The translations under genes were made by a program, and so were the position numbers. 64,000 bases of DNA from Acanthosepion esculentum. Taxonomy: Eukaryota > Mollusca > Cephalopoda > Sepiida > Sepiidae. The stretch covers positions 24,797,690 through 24,861,689 of the forward strand of contig OZ038495.1 in NCBI GenBank assembly GCA_964036315.1, in the 5' to 3' direction. The notes under the pieces were generated by a model. That model was not told the DNA's origin. It searched no databases and was given only the letters and a program-made list of their open reading frames with translations. This document shows, piece by piece, positions 1 through 10,429 of the stretch (position 1 is its first letter; each line of letters starts with the position of its first letter).

Positions 1-1612
1 TCCTGCAGGATCTTGGCCATAATCTTCAACTCTGTGTTTAGAATAGTTATGGGCCTATAATCGTCTAGTTTCCGACCAACACCCTTGCCCTTTTTCAACA
101 GAGTGATCACAACCCTGGAAATGCGGTTGGGGATGGACCCCGACCGAAACCAGTTGTTGAACACTGCTGTCAAAATCGGAACAAAGATGTGCGACAGCCT
201 CAAGTACAATTCATAAAGCAAACCATCCAGACCGGGCGACTTGCCTCTGCCGACCTTCTTCAGCGCCTCGTAGACTTCGCCCTCCGTGATCTCTCCCTCG
301 CAGCTAGCCGCTTCAGTCGGCGCAAGCCGAGGAAAGTCAGCTAAATAGCTGCAAAACTCCTCCTCACGGAGACCAGACTCCTTGGTAAAGCGGCTCTCGA
401 AATACCGCCGAAACGCCTCGCACATGTCATCAGTCGACCGCAGAGTACGCCCCTCCGGGGTTTCGACTTGACGAATGTAACGATCACCACCTCGACGGAC
501 TTCTTCCCGACGCAGATCTTCGCCCAGGTTCACGGCTTCAGAAAACATCTTACTTAACATATGTCTAATTACCTGACCCATGTATCGCTCGCTATTCCAA
601 CGCTGCAGGGCCTCCCTAGCTAGGGCTATCCTAGGGGATCCCCCCAGCCTCCGCCCGGGAAAAATTAGCCTTAAGTGTCTTCACCTTTTCAGCTCTATCT
701 AGAGCCAGACGTTTGATGAAATCAGTGGTGAAAGACCTAATTCTACCCTTAAGTCGCTCCCACCACTTATTCCCGATAACCTCCCCACTAGCTCCCGCTG
801 CACTAAGCTAGTTAGCTGTTCCTGGAAGTCCCGCCTGTCCAGTAAAGACAGATGGAACTTCCAGTAACCAGGCATTCTAGGCCTATGTTCTAACGCCACC
901 CGGGCACGAGTTTGTGATCCGAGTAGCCTACCCAGTGGAACGTGGGACAATCTAACAAGTCTATGTCGGCTCTACGAACTAACATTCTGTCACGATAGCT
1001 ACCTACCTTGACAGACGGCCAGCTAAGAGCCCACGTCCACATTCCCCCCCCGGGATGATCGACCCGGTATCTATCGACGAGACCATAATCGTCGTTCAGA
1101 TCAACCAGGCTACGATCGCCCCTTCTCCCGCTAGCGCCTCGCCTCCTGTCTAACTTGGGGTCCAGGATGGCATTCCAGTCCTCCATTAAAACTAGGCGCG
1201 ATGAATCGACTAGGAACGGCCCTAAACGCCGAAAAAAGGAAACCCGCCCCTCCCGGTCGTTAGGCGCATAAACCGCAACGACCCGAAACGAACCACTTTT
1301 CACGGCAATATCGGCCACGATTAACCGGCCCTCGGCATCGGTACGCACAAGGTCCACCTTCACATCGAGAGTACGTTTGACTAACAAAGAAACTCCTCTG
1401 GCAAACCGGTCCCGATATGCTGAGTCGATGACAAAGTCATCCTCCAGCACACACGCATCGGAAGTGCAAACAAAATGGGTCTCTTCGATCGCGGCAATAT
1501 CCACACCGAAGGACAAGAGATCCCGAAGCAGGCGGGCAGCCTTACTCCGATCTCTCAAGCCCCTCACATTCAAGCTGGCTATCTTAATAGAAAGGGGTCC
1601 TGTCACCTGCAA
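1..1612 (-). pseudogene. Tx1/L1-type LINE ORF2 (endonuclease + start of reverse transcriptase), decayed and cut by window edge
   Basis: Read on the minus strand, 1612-890 encodes an apurinic-type endonuclease domain. It opens IKIASLNVRGLRDRSK, carries an EDWNAILDP block at about 1160-1185, and ends with a YSDHKLV motif just before a frameshift near 900. A second frame (950-699) continues with the linker containing PGYWKFHLSLLDRRDF. After another break near 650, a third frame stays open from about 580 to position 1 and enters the reverse transcriptase (GKSPGLDGLLYELYLRLS, then DDYRPITILNTELKIMAKIL). In intact elements this protein nicks target DNA and reverse-transcribes the element RNA. At least two frameshifts make this copy inactive, and the rest of the RT lies left of the window. 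Clade assignment to Tx1/L1 is from the NVRGL endonuclease style and the ORF1 type. It sits in intron 3 of SLC22 gene A, in sense orientation. Confidence 0.85.
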
Positions 1613-1636
1613 AGAGAAAACAGTTAATGCAACATC

Positions 1637-3479
1637 CTAAACACATACCGGGTGGAAATTTGCAGGTGACAGGACCCCGACAGCTTGTCCCAGGCTTCCC
1701 GTGCCTAGCTCCGACGTCATCCGTCCTTCTGAGACAATCCCGCCAACGTCCGTGGGGTAAGTAAGTTTTAGGGCCCTATATAACGATAGATGGAGACGTA
1801 CAGGGACTCTCCCAAAGCAGAAACAATGTAGTTTTATAAGGTCGTCAGACCCCAGTTCTGCAATTCTTACATCAGGAAAGGCCTCTCTGGCCTCGAAAAG
1901 ATGGGTCCATACCTTCAAGTATCTCTCCGTATGTATCTCTAATGAGGGTAATAACCTCCGGGGCTCCCGGAAAAATTCTAGGGTCCTCCACCGACTTGTT
2001 GTCCACGGAGGACAGTTTATACAGGGGTCCTAACAGGGATCTCTTTCGGGATGAGAGGTTTTTTTCACTTTCCTCTCTATCCACCCTGCAAATATCTTCC
2101 ACTCTACTAAATATCCTTTTTTTTCTTTTTTCCCCTGTCTGGGGGTGGTGGGGTGGGAGTAGGAGACGGGGTCGGTGTAGAAGAGGATGGTTGGGGAGGT
2201 TGGGGAGTTACTACCTCTGAAGTTATGTGAGTTGTTGCGTGTGGGGGTGTGGGAGTGGTGTGGGAAGTGGGAGACGCGAAAAGGAAGAGGGGAGGCTTCT
2301 ATCTGTTGGAGTGTCCTTTTTCTCTTTTGCTGGTGAAGAAGGGGTAGACTTGGTTTTCTCCCTGCTCCTTCCTTCAACCGCGTTCTGGGTCTTTTTTTCT
2401 TGGTGCTTGGTCCTCTCCCTCCTCCTCTTCTCGACACCTTTTAAAAGAAGACGCCCTATTTGAGGGCCTTCTTCCACTTCCATATTCATTTCTGGCTTTG
2501 CCGGACTCTTTGGAGCTCGTTGAGCTTTTTGCTGCTTATTTTTGTTCTCCATTGGTTTCTTGGAAGGCTGCTGTTGCTGCTGTTGTCGTGGAGTATCCTT
2601 CTGGGGGGACGAGTGCCCCACTTTTTGTTTTCGTCCCTTGGATACCACCTCTTTCCAGTCACCTGGGGACTCTCCAGTTTTTGTTGCTGTAGAAGTTGTT
2701 GCTTTGGCTGCTGCTACTGCTTCTGGTGCTGGTTGAGGGGTCACGTTCCTGCCGGGACACACCTTGGCCATATGCCCTGGCTTGCCACATGCCCAGCAGC
2801 ATGGCTTACGCCCCTCTACTACAACCAACCTGTGTCTCTTCCGGCATAGAATAGTGTTGGGCATGTTTAGGAAATTCTCCTTGTTGACTGTTATTTCAAT
2901 AACAACATCGCCCGTGGCAATTCCTGCCTTGCTTACCACCGCCGACACCTTGTCCACACTGCCATATTGGCCAAAGAAAGCACCCAGTTGGTCTTCTGAG
3001 ATGTCCACGGGCACCCCATGGACCGTCACGTTTGTCCTTCTAGTGCCCATATACTCCGTTTGTAACCTGAGGATTTTGGAGTTTAGCACGCATCCTGCCA
3101 GTTTCTTCGCTTCTTCTTCCGTCGTCATTAAAAGGTCCCACATTGTTCTTGTTCTCCTTGCCAGGATCTTTGGGACAATATTCAAACCCCTGACGGTTTC
3201 TTCCATAGTTTCCTTACTGACTCCAATCAAATTCCGACTTTTAATATCGGCCGTCAGTAGGGAAGTGGTCCTTAAGTTCACTTCATGGAAGGCTTCTTTA
3301 GTCGTGAGGATTTCGTCTTTCTTGATGAAATCCTCGTACTTCTTCCATAGGCCCGCGTAATATTCGGCATCCTTTTTGGGCCGACTTTCAGTCCAGGACG
3401 TGACGTTTTCTTTTATCACCTGCCGTTGTGTCTCCGGTGTCTCCAGTGTTTGGGTTGGAGTTTGTGTTGACTCCGCCAT
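1637..3479 (-). pseudogene. Tx1-type LINE ORF1 (CCHC nucleic-acid-binding protein), frameshifted
   Basis: The minus-strand frame starts MAESTQTPTQTLETP at 3479 and stays open for 418 codons. It has an RRM-like stretch (VTVHGVPVDISEDQLGAFF) followed by one CCHC zinc knuckle, CWACGKPGHMAKVC, at roughly residues 228-241, then a long Lys/Gln/Pro/Ser-rich tail. The conserved C-terminal part found in this ORF1 family (GPLYKLSSVD..., then KVWTHLFEAREAFPDVRIAEL...) appears in other frames at 2102-1872 and 1918-1637, so frameshifts have split the protein near 2230 and 1900. ORF1 proteins coat LINE RNA for retrotransposition. ORF2 begins directly downstream. Low-complexity CTG-rich DNA at 2520-2740 is part of the tail-coding region, not a separate repeat. 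Confidence 0.85.
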
Positions 3480-4150
3480 AAAAGTAATAAATACTATTAC
3501 AGCGGAGAAACAGTTTTTGTTATTTCCTTTTTAGGAATAAAATTTTTAAAACTTAAATACTAATCAAATAATAATCAAATAATAATAAAAAACGGAATCA
3601 AACAAAGAAAAAACGCACCGAAGGTCCGGTGTAAACAAAAACAAATTAAACAAACAAAAAAGCACAAACAAAATCAAATAATTAAAGTAAAAGCGCGGGA
3701 GGGTAACAGCACAAAAAAAGGAAGTACAAAAATAAATAAATGCGCAACCAAACTGAAAAAAGAGTACAAAATTAATAAACGTTGCAACAATATTACTTAG
3801 CTTCTGTTAGCTGGTCCCAAAACCACACTGGTAACACACGAGGGGTGTATGTATGTACTAGTGAGCAAACTTAAATGACTGGACTTACTTTATAGTTCCC
3901 CCAAATGAGAGTTAACCAATCAGAAGGCGTAATATATTCTATCCGTCTTATAACGGCGGCCATTTTGGTTACTCTCTACGAATGTCCAATGCGAACCTGT
4001 CAGAACCAAAGATGACCAGAACAGAAGAAAGAACTACGCTCTGCTACTGAAACGAGATATCCACTGCTAACCTGAACTACGCTTTCCTACTGTCTTCGAA
4101 ATATTCACTGCCAACCTCTGGATTCTATACTAAAAGATTACCGTCATCAT
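3480..4150. other. LINE 5' leader and AT-rich flank, no gene seen
   Basis: Upstream of the ORF1 start on the minus strand the DNA is A-rich (3520-3790) and then mixed. It may contain the LINE 5' untranslated region. I see no open frame or RNA gene here. Confidence 0.4.
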
Positions 4151-4155
4151 GAATA

Positions 4156-4158
<3 letters not shown>

Positions 4159-4203
<45 letters not shown>
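4159..4203. repeat. (CA)n(TA)n microsatellite
   Basis: A run of CACACA passes directly into TATATA. The compound CA/TA form recurs across the window. Confidence 0.9.
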
Positions 4204-4475
4204 GTTATAATTTTTTCATATAGACAAAAACAATTTACTCATTTCAAAGATGCAACTTCATTTCAGTGCATTTCAATTGCACTTCGACTGGTGAGAACCA
4301 AAATGGTTATGAACAATTCTGTTTTAAGCAAGCCGTATGTGAAGCGTCATTTCCTTTTTACCATTTGCTTGAGAACAAATATGCATAAATCAAAAAGGTG
4401 ACGGAGTGAATCAATAGTGCTTGTTGATAGCAGTTTGGTGAAGGGTGTGTGAGGTGTTAAAGTGATGGCAAGACT

Positions 4476-4477
<2 letters not shown>

Positions 4478-4569
<92 letters not shown>

Positions 4570-4578
4570 CTGTGTCTG
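4478..4578. repeat. (TA)n/(TG)n compound microsatellite
   Basis: Long TA dinucleotide tract interrupted by CACACA and followed by TGTGTG and TGTGTC units. It directly abuts the SINE tail at 4588. Confidence 0.9.
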
Positions 4579-4587
4579 TGTCTATAT

Positions 4588-4678
4588 TCGTTGTAATAAA
4601 TGTGGCGACAAAGATGAGGACAATAGTCCGAATAATGTAAATAGTGTACATAATACCTCATCTCAGAAATATAGACAA
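4588..4678 (+). repeat. SINE tail fragment (5'-truncated)
   Basis: The segment from GTTGTAATAAATG to CAGAAATATAGACAA matches the 3' part of the SINEs at 14482-14765, 18024-18434 and 62725-62946. The tRNA-like head is missing, as expected of a 5'-truncated retroposon. Confidence 0.75.
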
Positions 4679-4893
4679 CTATTGCTTTGTGGTAATCATA
4701 TTTCCCAGTGGCTAGTTCACACTTGCAACGCAGCACTTATTACAATTCGATTACGCTGGAGCCGTGTTCTCTACATGTATAATAATAGTAAGTCGATATC
4801 ATTGCTTTAAATTGCATTTCAGACATTTTGTTTGAAAATAAGGGGAAAATGAAATAAAAATGAATTTAAAAAGAAAAAGGTGTTATTTCTTAC

Positions 4894-4997
4894 TTATCTG
4901 AGATCCATCCACCAAACACAAAAACGATAAATTCTCCGAAAAAATAGGCAGTCTTCACATGACGAGTGAAAATTGCACGACCGCATACCAAGTTCAA
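4894..4997 (-). CDS. SLC22-type transporter gene A, coding exon 3 (104 bp)
   Basis: After an acceptor ending in CAG (5000-4998), the exon reads LNLVCGRAIFTRHVK and then TAYFFGEFIVFVFGGWISD, ending in AA before a GTAAGA donor at 4893. It enters in phase 0, as exon 2 leaves it, and exits in phase 2. The residues are those that follow the big extracellular loop of SLC22 carriers: a conserved Cys, TM2, and the beginning of the MFS signature after TM2 (GGWISDK). The second coding exon of mammalian SLC22 genes is also 104 bp, which supports the call. The exon is too short to appear as a long open frame. Further exons must lie left of the window; I found none between 1 and 4893. Confidence 0.85.
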
Positions 4998-5099
4998 CTG
5001 TTTATAAGAAAGTTTTAAAATATATATCATTAGTACATATTTATCGTAGCAGTTTTGTATAAATGAAAATTCCAGTTAATAAATACTAATTCGTTTTTG

Positions 5100-8000
5100 C
5101 ATTAAAGCTAGCGTTCATTTACTTTTTCTGTCAGATCGTTGTGTTTCCATTTTCTCTAAAACTTCGTCTTTGCTCACATCATCAGCCCAAGGTATCATCA
5201 GCATCCTATTGTAAAACCGCATTTCTGTCTATAAATTTTTAAGAGATTTTTAACACTCACTGCCATACAGGACGACAGATACCACGTAACAATTTAGTAA
5301 TATTTTCCTTGTTCGTAACGAATATTTTCCGTTTCTTAATACTCAGCTTAGCTTTAGGAATACATTTTTGGCTATCCCAATATGTCTTCGGATTTCAGTG
5401 TCGACCTTTCCGTCCTTTGTAATTATTTGAATCTCGATATCTCCGAAGATATTCTGTTTCTTAATACTCAGCCTAGCTTTTGGAATACATTTTTGGCTAT
5501 CCTAATATGTCTTCGGATTTCAGTGTCGACCTTTCCGTCCTTTGTAATTGTTTGAATCTCGATATCTCCGAAGATATTCTGTTTCTTAATACTCAGCCTA
5601 GCTTTTGGAATACATTTTTGGCTATCCTAACATGTCTTCGGATTTCAGTGTCGACCTTTCCGTCCTTTGTAATTATTTGAATCTCGATATCTCCGAAGAT
5701 ATTCTGTTTCTTAATACTCAGCTTAGCTTTAGGAATACATTTTTGGCTATCCCAATATGTCTTCGGATTTCAGTGTCGACCTTTCCGTCCTTTGTAATTG
5801 TTTGAATCTCGATATCTCCGAAGATATTCTGTTTCTTAATACTCAGCCTAGCTTTTGGAATACATTTTTGGCTATCCTAATATGTCTTCGGATTTCAGTG
5901 TCGACCTTTCCGTCCTTTGTAATTGTTTGAATCTCGATATCTCCGAAGATATTCTGTTTCTTAATACTCAGCCTAGCTTTTGGAATACATTTTTGGCTAT
6001 CCTAATATGTCTTCGGATTTCAGTGTCGACCTTTCCGTCCTTTGTAATTATTTGAATCTCGATATCTCCGAAGATATTCTGTTTCTTAATACTCAGCTTA
6101 GCTTTAGGAATACATTTTTGGCTATCCCAATATGTCTTCGGATTTCAGTGTCGACCTTTCCGTCCTTTGTAATTGTTTGAATCTCGATATCTCCGAAGAT
6201 ATTCTGTTTCTTAATACTCAGCCTAGCTTTTGGAATACATTTTTGGCTATCCCAATATGTCTTCGGATTTCAGTGTCGACCTTTCCGTCCTTTGTAATTG
6301 TTTGAATCTCGATATCTCCGAAGATATTCTGTTTCTTAATACTCAGCCTAGCTTTTGGAATACATTTTTGGCTATCCCAATATGTCTTCGGATTTCAGTG
6401 TCGACCTTTCCGTCCTTTGTAATTGTTTGAATCTCGATATCTCCGAAGATATTCTGTTTCTTAATACTCAGCCTAGCTTTTGGAATACATTTTTGGCTAT
6501 CCTAATATGTCTTCGGATTTCAGTGTCGACCTTTCCGTCCTTTGTAATTGTTTGAATCTCGATATCTCCGAAGATATTCTGTTTCTTAATAATCAGCTTA
6601 GCTTTTGGAATACATTTTTGGCTATCCCAATATGTCTTCGGATTTCAGTGTCGACCTTTCCGTCCTTTGTAATTGTTTGAATCTCGATATCTCCGAAGAT
6701 ATTCTGTTTCTTAATACTCAGCCTAGCTTTTGGAATACATTTTTGGCTATCCCAATATGTCTTCGGATTTCAGTGTCGACCTTTCCGTCCTTTGTAATTG
6801 TTTGAATCTCGATATCTCCGAAGATATTCTGTTTCTTAATACTCAGCCTAGCTTTTGGAATACATTTTTGGCTATCCTAATATGTCTTCGGATTTCAGTG
6901 TCGACCTTTCCGTCCTTTGTAATTGTTTGAATCTCGATATCTCCGAAGATATTCTGTTTCTTAATACTCAGCCTAGCTTTTGGAATACATTTTTGGCTAT
7001 CCCAATATGTCTTCGGATTTCAGTGTCGACCTTTCCGTCCTTTGTAATTGTTTGAATCTCGATATCTCCGAAGATATTCTGTTTCTTAATACTCAGCCTA
7101 GCTTTTGGAATACATTTTTGGCTATCCTAATATGTCTTCGGATTTCAGTGTCGACCTTTCCGTCCTTTGTAATTGTTTGAATCTCGATATCTCCGAAGAT
7201 ATTCTGTTTCTTAATACTCAGCCTAGCTTTTGGAATACATTTTTGGCTATCCCAATATGTCTTCGGATTTCAGTGTCGACCTTTCCGTCCTTTGTAATTG
7301 TTTGAATCTCGATATCTCCGAAGATATTCTGTTTCTTAATACTCAGCCTAGCTTTTGGAATACATTTTTGGCTATCCTAATATGTCTTCGGATTTCAGTG
7401 TCGACCTTTCCGTCCTTTGTAATTGTTTGAATCTCGATATCTCCGAAGATATTCTGTTTCTTAATACTCAGCCTAGCTTTTGGAATACATTTTTGGCTAT
7501 CCCAATATGTCTTCGGATTTCAGTGTCGACCTTTCCGTCCTTTGTAATTGTTTGAATCTCGATATCTCCGAAGATATTCTGTTTCTTAATACTCAGCCTA
7601 GCTTTTGGAATACATTTTTGGCTATCCTAATATGTCTTCGGATTTCAGTGTCGACCTTTCCGTCCTTTGTAATTGTTTGAATCTCGATATCTCCGAAGAT
7701 ATTCTGTTTCTTAATACTCAGCCTAGCTTTTGGAATACATTTTTGGCTATCCTAATATGTCTTCGGATTTCAGTGTCGACCTTTCCGTCCTTTGTAATTG
7801 TTTGAATCTCGATATCTCCGAAGATATTCTGTTTCTTAATACTCAGCCTAGCTTTTGGAATACATTTTTGGCTATCCTAATATGTCTTCGGATTTCAGTG
7901 TCGACCTTTCCGTCCTTTGTAATTGTTTGAATCTCGATATCTCCGAAGATATTCTGTTTCTTAATACTCAGCCTAGCTTTTGGAATACATTTTTGGCTAT

Positions 8001-9510
8001 CCTAATATGTCTTCGGATTTTAGTGTCGACCTTTCCGTCCTTTGTAATTATTTGAATCTCGATATCTCCGAAGATATTCTGTTTCTTAATACTCAGCCTA
8101 GCTTTTGGAATACATTTTTGGCTATCCCAATATGTCTTCGGATTTCAGTGTCGACCTTTCCGTCCTTTGTAATTGTTTGAATCTCGATATCTCCGAAGAT
8201 ATTCTGTTTCTTAATACTCAGCCTAGCTTTTGGAATACATTTTTGGCTATCCTAATATGTCTTCGGATTTCAGTGTCGACCTTTCCGTCCTTTGTAATTG
8301 TTTGAATCTCGATATCTCCGAAGATATTCTGTTTCTTAATACTCAGCCTAGCTTTTGGAATCCATTTTTGGCTATCCCAATATGTCTTCGGATTTCAGTG
8401 TCGACCTTTCCGTCCTTTGTAATTATTTGAATCTCGATATCTCCGAAGATATTCTGTTTCTTAATAATCAGCCTAGCTTTTGGAATACATTTTTGGCTAT
8501 CCCAATATGTCTTCGGATTTCAGTGTCGACCTTTCCGTCCTTTGTAATTGTTTGAATCTCGATATCTCCGAAGATATTCTGTTTCTTAATACTCAGCCTA
8601 GCTTTTGGAATACATTTTTGGCTATCCCAATATGTCTTCGGATTTCAGTGTCGACCTTTCCGTCCTTTGTAATTGTTTGAATCTCGATATCTCCGAAGAT
8701 ATTCTGTTTCTTAATACTCAGCCTAGCTTTTGGAATACATTTTTGGCTATCCTAATATGTCTTCGGATTTCAGTGTCGACCTTTCCGTCCTTTGTAATTG
8801 TTTGAATCTCGATATCTCCGAAGATATTCTGTTTCTTAATAATCAGCTTAGCTTTTGGAATACATTTTTGGCTATCCCAATATGTCTTCGGATTTCAGTG
8901 TCGACCTTTCAGTCCTTTGTAATTGTTTGATCTTGGTACCTCCGTAGGAGATTATATAATTTTCATTTGGTATCTACTATGAACACTATGTCATCTGCAT
9001 ATATTATGCTGTTAAGATTGTTGTCATCAATAATAAATCAAGGTGGAAATTCTAATTCTTTCAGAATCGCCTCGTTATATAGGTTGAAAAAGTCTAGTGA
9101 GAAAACACATCGTTGTATTAAAACCTTTTCTATCTTTTTTATATCTGCTCAACTCATTTTCTATCTGCATGCAGGCGGTTTGTTGCCAGTATTGGATCCT
9201 GATTATTCTAATATCCTTCGCAAATATATGAAAGTTGCTGATCAGTTCTAACAGATCTTTCTGCTGTATTTCATCAAAAGCGTTTGCGTAATTTATAAAG
9301 CACTGGCACACATCCTTCTGCATTTATATTGCTCTTTCTAATAACATTCTGAATATAATAACCATGTTCCTTGTTCCAGTGTCTTTGAAGGACTCGCAAT
9401 GTTCTTGAGCCATATCTGGTCTGATTCTACTGCGCGTTCTATTAATTAGAATTCGGATAAATTTGGTTATATGTATCATTCGTCTGATCTTCTGAAGATT
9501 AGCAGCCAAA
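5100..9510 (-). mobile_element. RTE/BovB-type LINE relic containing an internal satellite array
   Basis: Minus-strand pieces are in order. Near 9500 there is an upstream RT segment (RRMIHITKFIRILINRTR). RT motif A-like FINYANAFDEIQQKDLLELI follows at about 9290. The B region is near 9110. The catalytic YADD is at 9001-8990. The block VDTEIRRHIRIAKNVFQKLG follows, and after the satellite comes the C-terminal part with VVLYGSEC and FYNRMLMIPWADDVSKDEVL (5330-5130). The order matches other RTE copies in the window, for example 28960-29660. Stops and frameshifts are frequent, so it is inactive. It occupies nearly all of intron 2 of SLC22 gene A, in sense orientation. The 125-bp segment around TEIRRHIRIAKNVF is tandemly amplified (next entry). 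Confidence 0.8.
5332..8930. repeat. 125-bp tandem satellite, about 29 copies, derived from LINE RT sequence
   Basis: The unit starts TTTCTTAATACTCAGC and ends GAAGATATTCTG; it repeats every 125 bp with very few differences. Plus-strand 66-codon frames starting every 125 bp (5480, 5605 ... 8730) are a by-product of the repeat. 125 is not a multiple of 3, so they never fuse into one protein. On the minus strand a unit reads as the LINE block TEIRRHIRIAKNVFQKLG followed by a stop. Copies differ at a few diagnostic sites (CCTAATATG or CCCAATATG; AATTATTT or AATTGTTT; CTTAGCTTTAGG or CCTAGCTTTTGG). These sites reveal 375-bp and 250-bp higher-order periods. Confidence 0.97.
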
Positions 9511-9898
9511 AAAAAAGAGTGTTTCGCCAGTTCAGATCCATGTTCAAACCCAGAATAATGCTAATATTTTGAATTCTGATTTTCAAGAGAGATGTATTTT
9601 ACATTTTTTTAATATCAAATTCCGGTAAAACGTAATTACATTCCGAACAATCTAATACTTATACCTGTAGACGATTGTATGTGAAAAAAATTTTTTTTTA
9701 AAAAGCGTTCGAGATAATAAAGATGAAACCTTTAAAAGAAAGAAAATATTGACAACAAGAATAAGAAAGCAGCCAAATAAAGAAATACAGTAGCAAAACC
9801 TTTCTAGTCCCATGTTGTGGAACGTGCCATTTTTGTTTTACAAAAATCATAATGACAATGAATATAATACAAAGGGAAAACAACAAAAACATACTCAC
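9511..9898. other. Rest of gene A intron 2, AT-rich
   Basis: AT-rich DNA between the LINE relic and the exon 2 donor. No repeat or open frame recognised. Confidence 0.4.
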
Positions 9899-10121
9899 GT
9901 CACTGGTAACTGATGTCTGATACTGCGATTTGTCATAAACCCAAGAATTACATGCTTGTATCGTTCTGTTACCGTCTAATGTTTCATTGCTGTAGAAATA
10001 ACAATTGCTATATTTTCGCTCCCCATCTTCCATGAGCTGTGGAATATAGGCTTTGATCAGATCGGCGTGGTCCGTATCTTGGACTTCGTAGGTGTCGTTT
10101 GGTAAACCAGGAATAGCACAT
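9899..10121 (-). CDS. SLC22-type transporter gene A, coding exon 2 (large extracellular loop)
   Basis: The exon follows an acceptor ...GATACAG (10123-10122 = AG) and ends at GAC before a GTGAGT donor (9898). It encodes the extracellular loop between TM1 and TM2: CAIPGLPNDTYEVQDTDH, then IPQLMEDGERKYSNCYFYS, then CNSWVYDKSQYQTSVTSD. Three N-glycosylation sequons (NDT, NET, NRT) and several Cys are present, as is usual for this loop in organic cation/anion carriers. Its first base completes the Arg codon begun by exon 1, and it leaves in phase 0 for exon 3. The CNSWVYD and TSVTSD blocks are family hallmarks. Substrate cannot be predicted from the loop. Confidence 0.93.
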
Positions 10122-10429
10122 CTGTATCGAGAAAGAAGTTCTATTATGATTCTTTTTACGATCATGCGTAATTAACGTTATCGTTGTATTGTATTGACTA
10201 GACCAACACTGTTTTACAAAAGTTAACTCCTCACAATCTAATTTGCTTTTCACTCTGGTAGGGTTATAATAATGGCATATATGTCATCAAATTGCTTCAG
10301 AAAGATGCATACCTCTTCAGCAAAAGCATAAAAGAATAAACTATATATCTGTTTTGTTGGCCTCACAGCAGCATATGGTGAAGGCCCCAATATCGAAAAA
10401 AATCAAACACTTTTTGACTGTTGGATTTT

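Noticed and set aside
2460..3360. Several plus-strand frames rich in Cys, Leu and Val
   Set aside because: They are antisense shadows of the LINE ORF1, whose Lys/Gln/Glu-rich tail gives such sequences on the other strand.
5480..8930. A ladder of 66-residue plus-strand frames every 125 bp that looks like a repeat-protein gene
   Set aside because: The frames overlap in steps of 125 bp, each ends in a stop, and 125 is not divisible by 3. The sequence is antisense to a LINE RT block.
5332..8930. CRISPR-like array
   Set aside because: There are no spacers: the 125-bp units follow each other directly, and the DNA is eukaryotic.
10008..10253. 81-codon minus-strand frame upstream of SLC22 exon 2
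   Set aside because: It crosses the acceptor site in another frame than the exon and has no recognised protein similarity.
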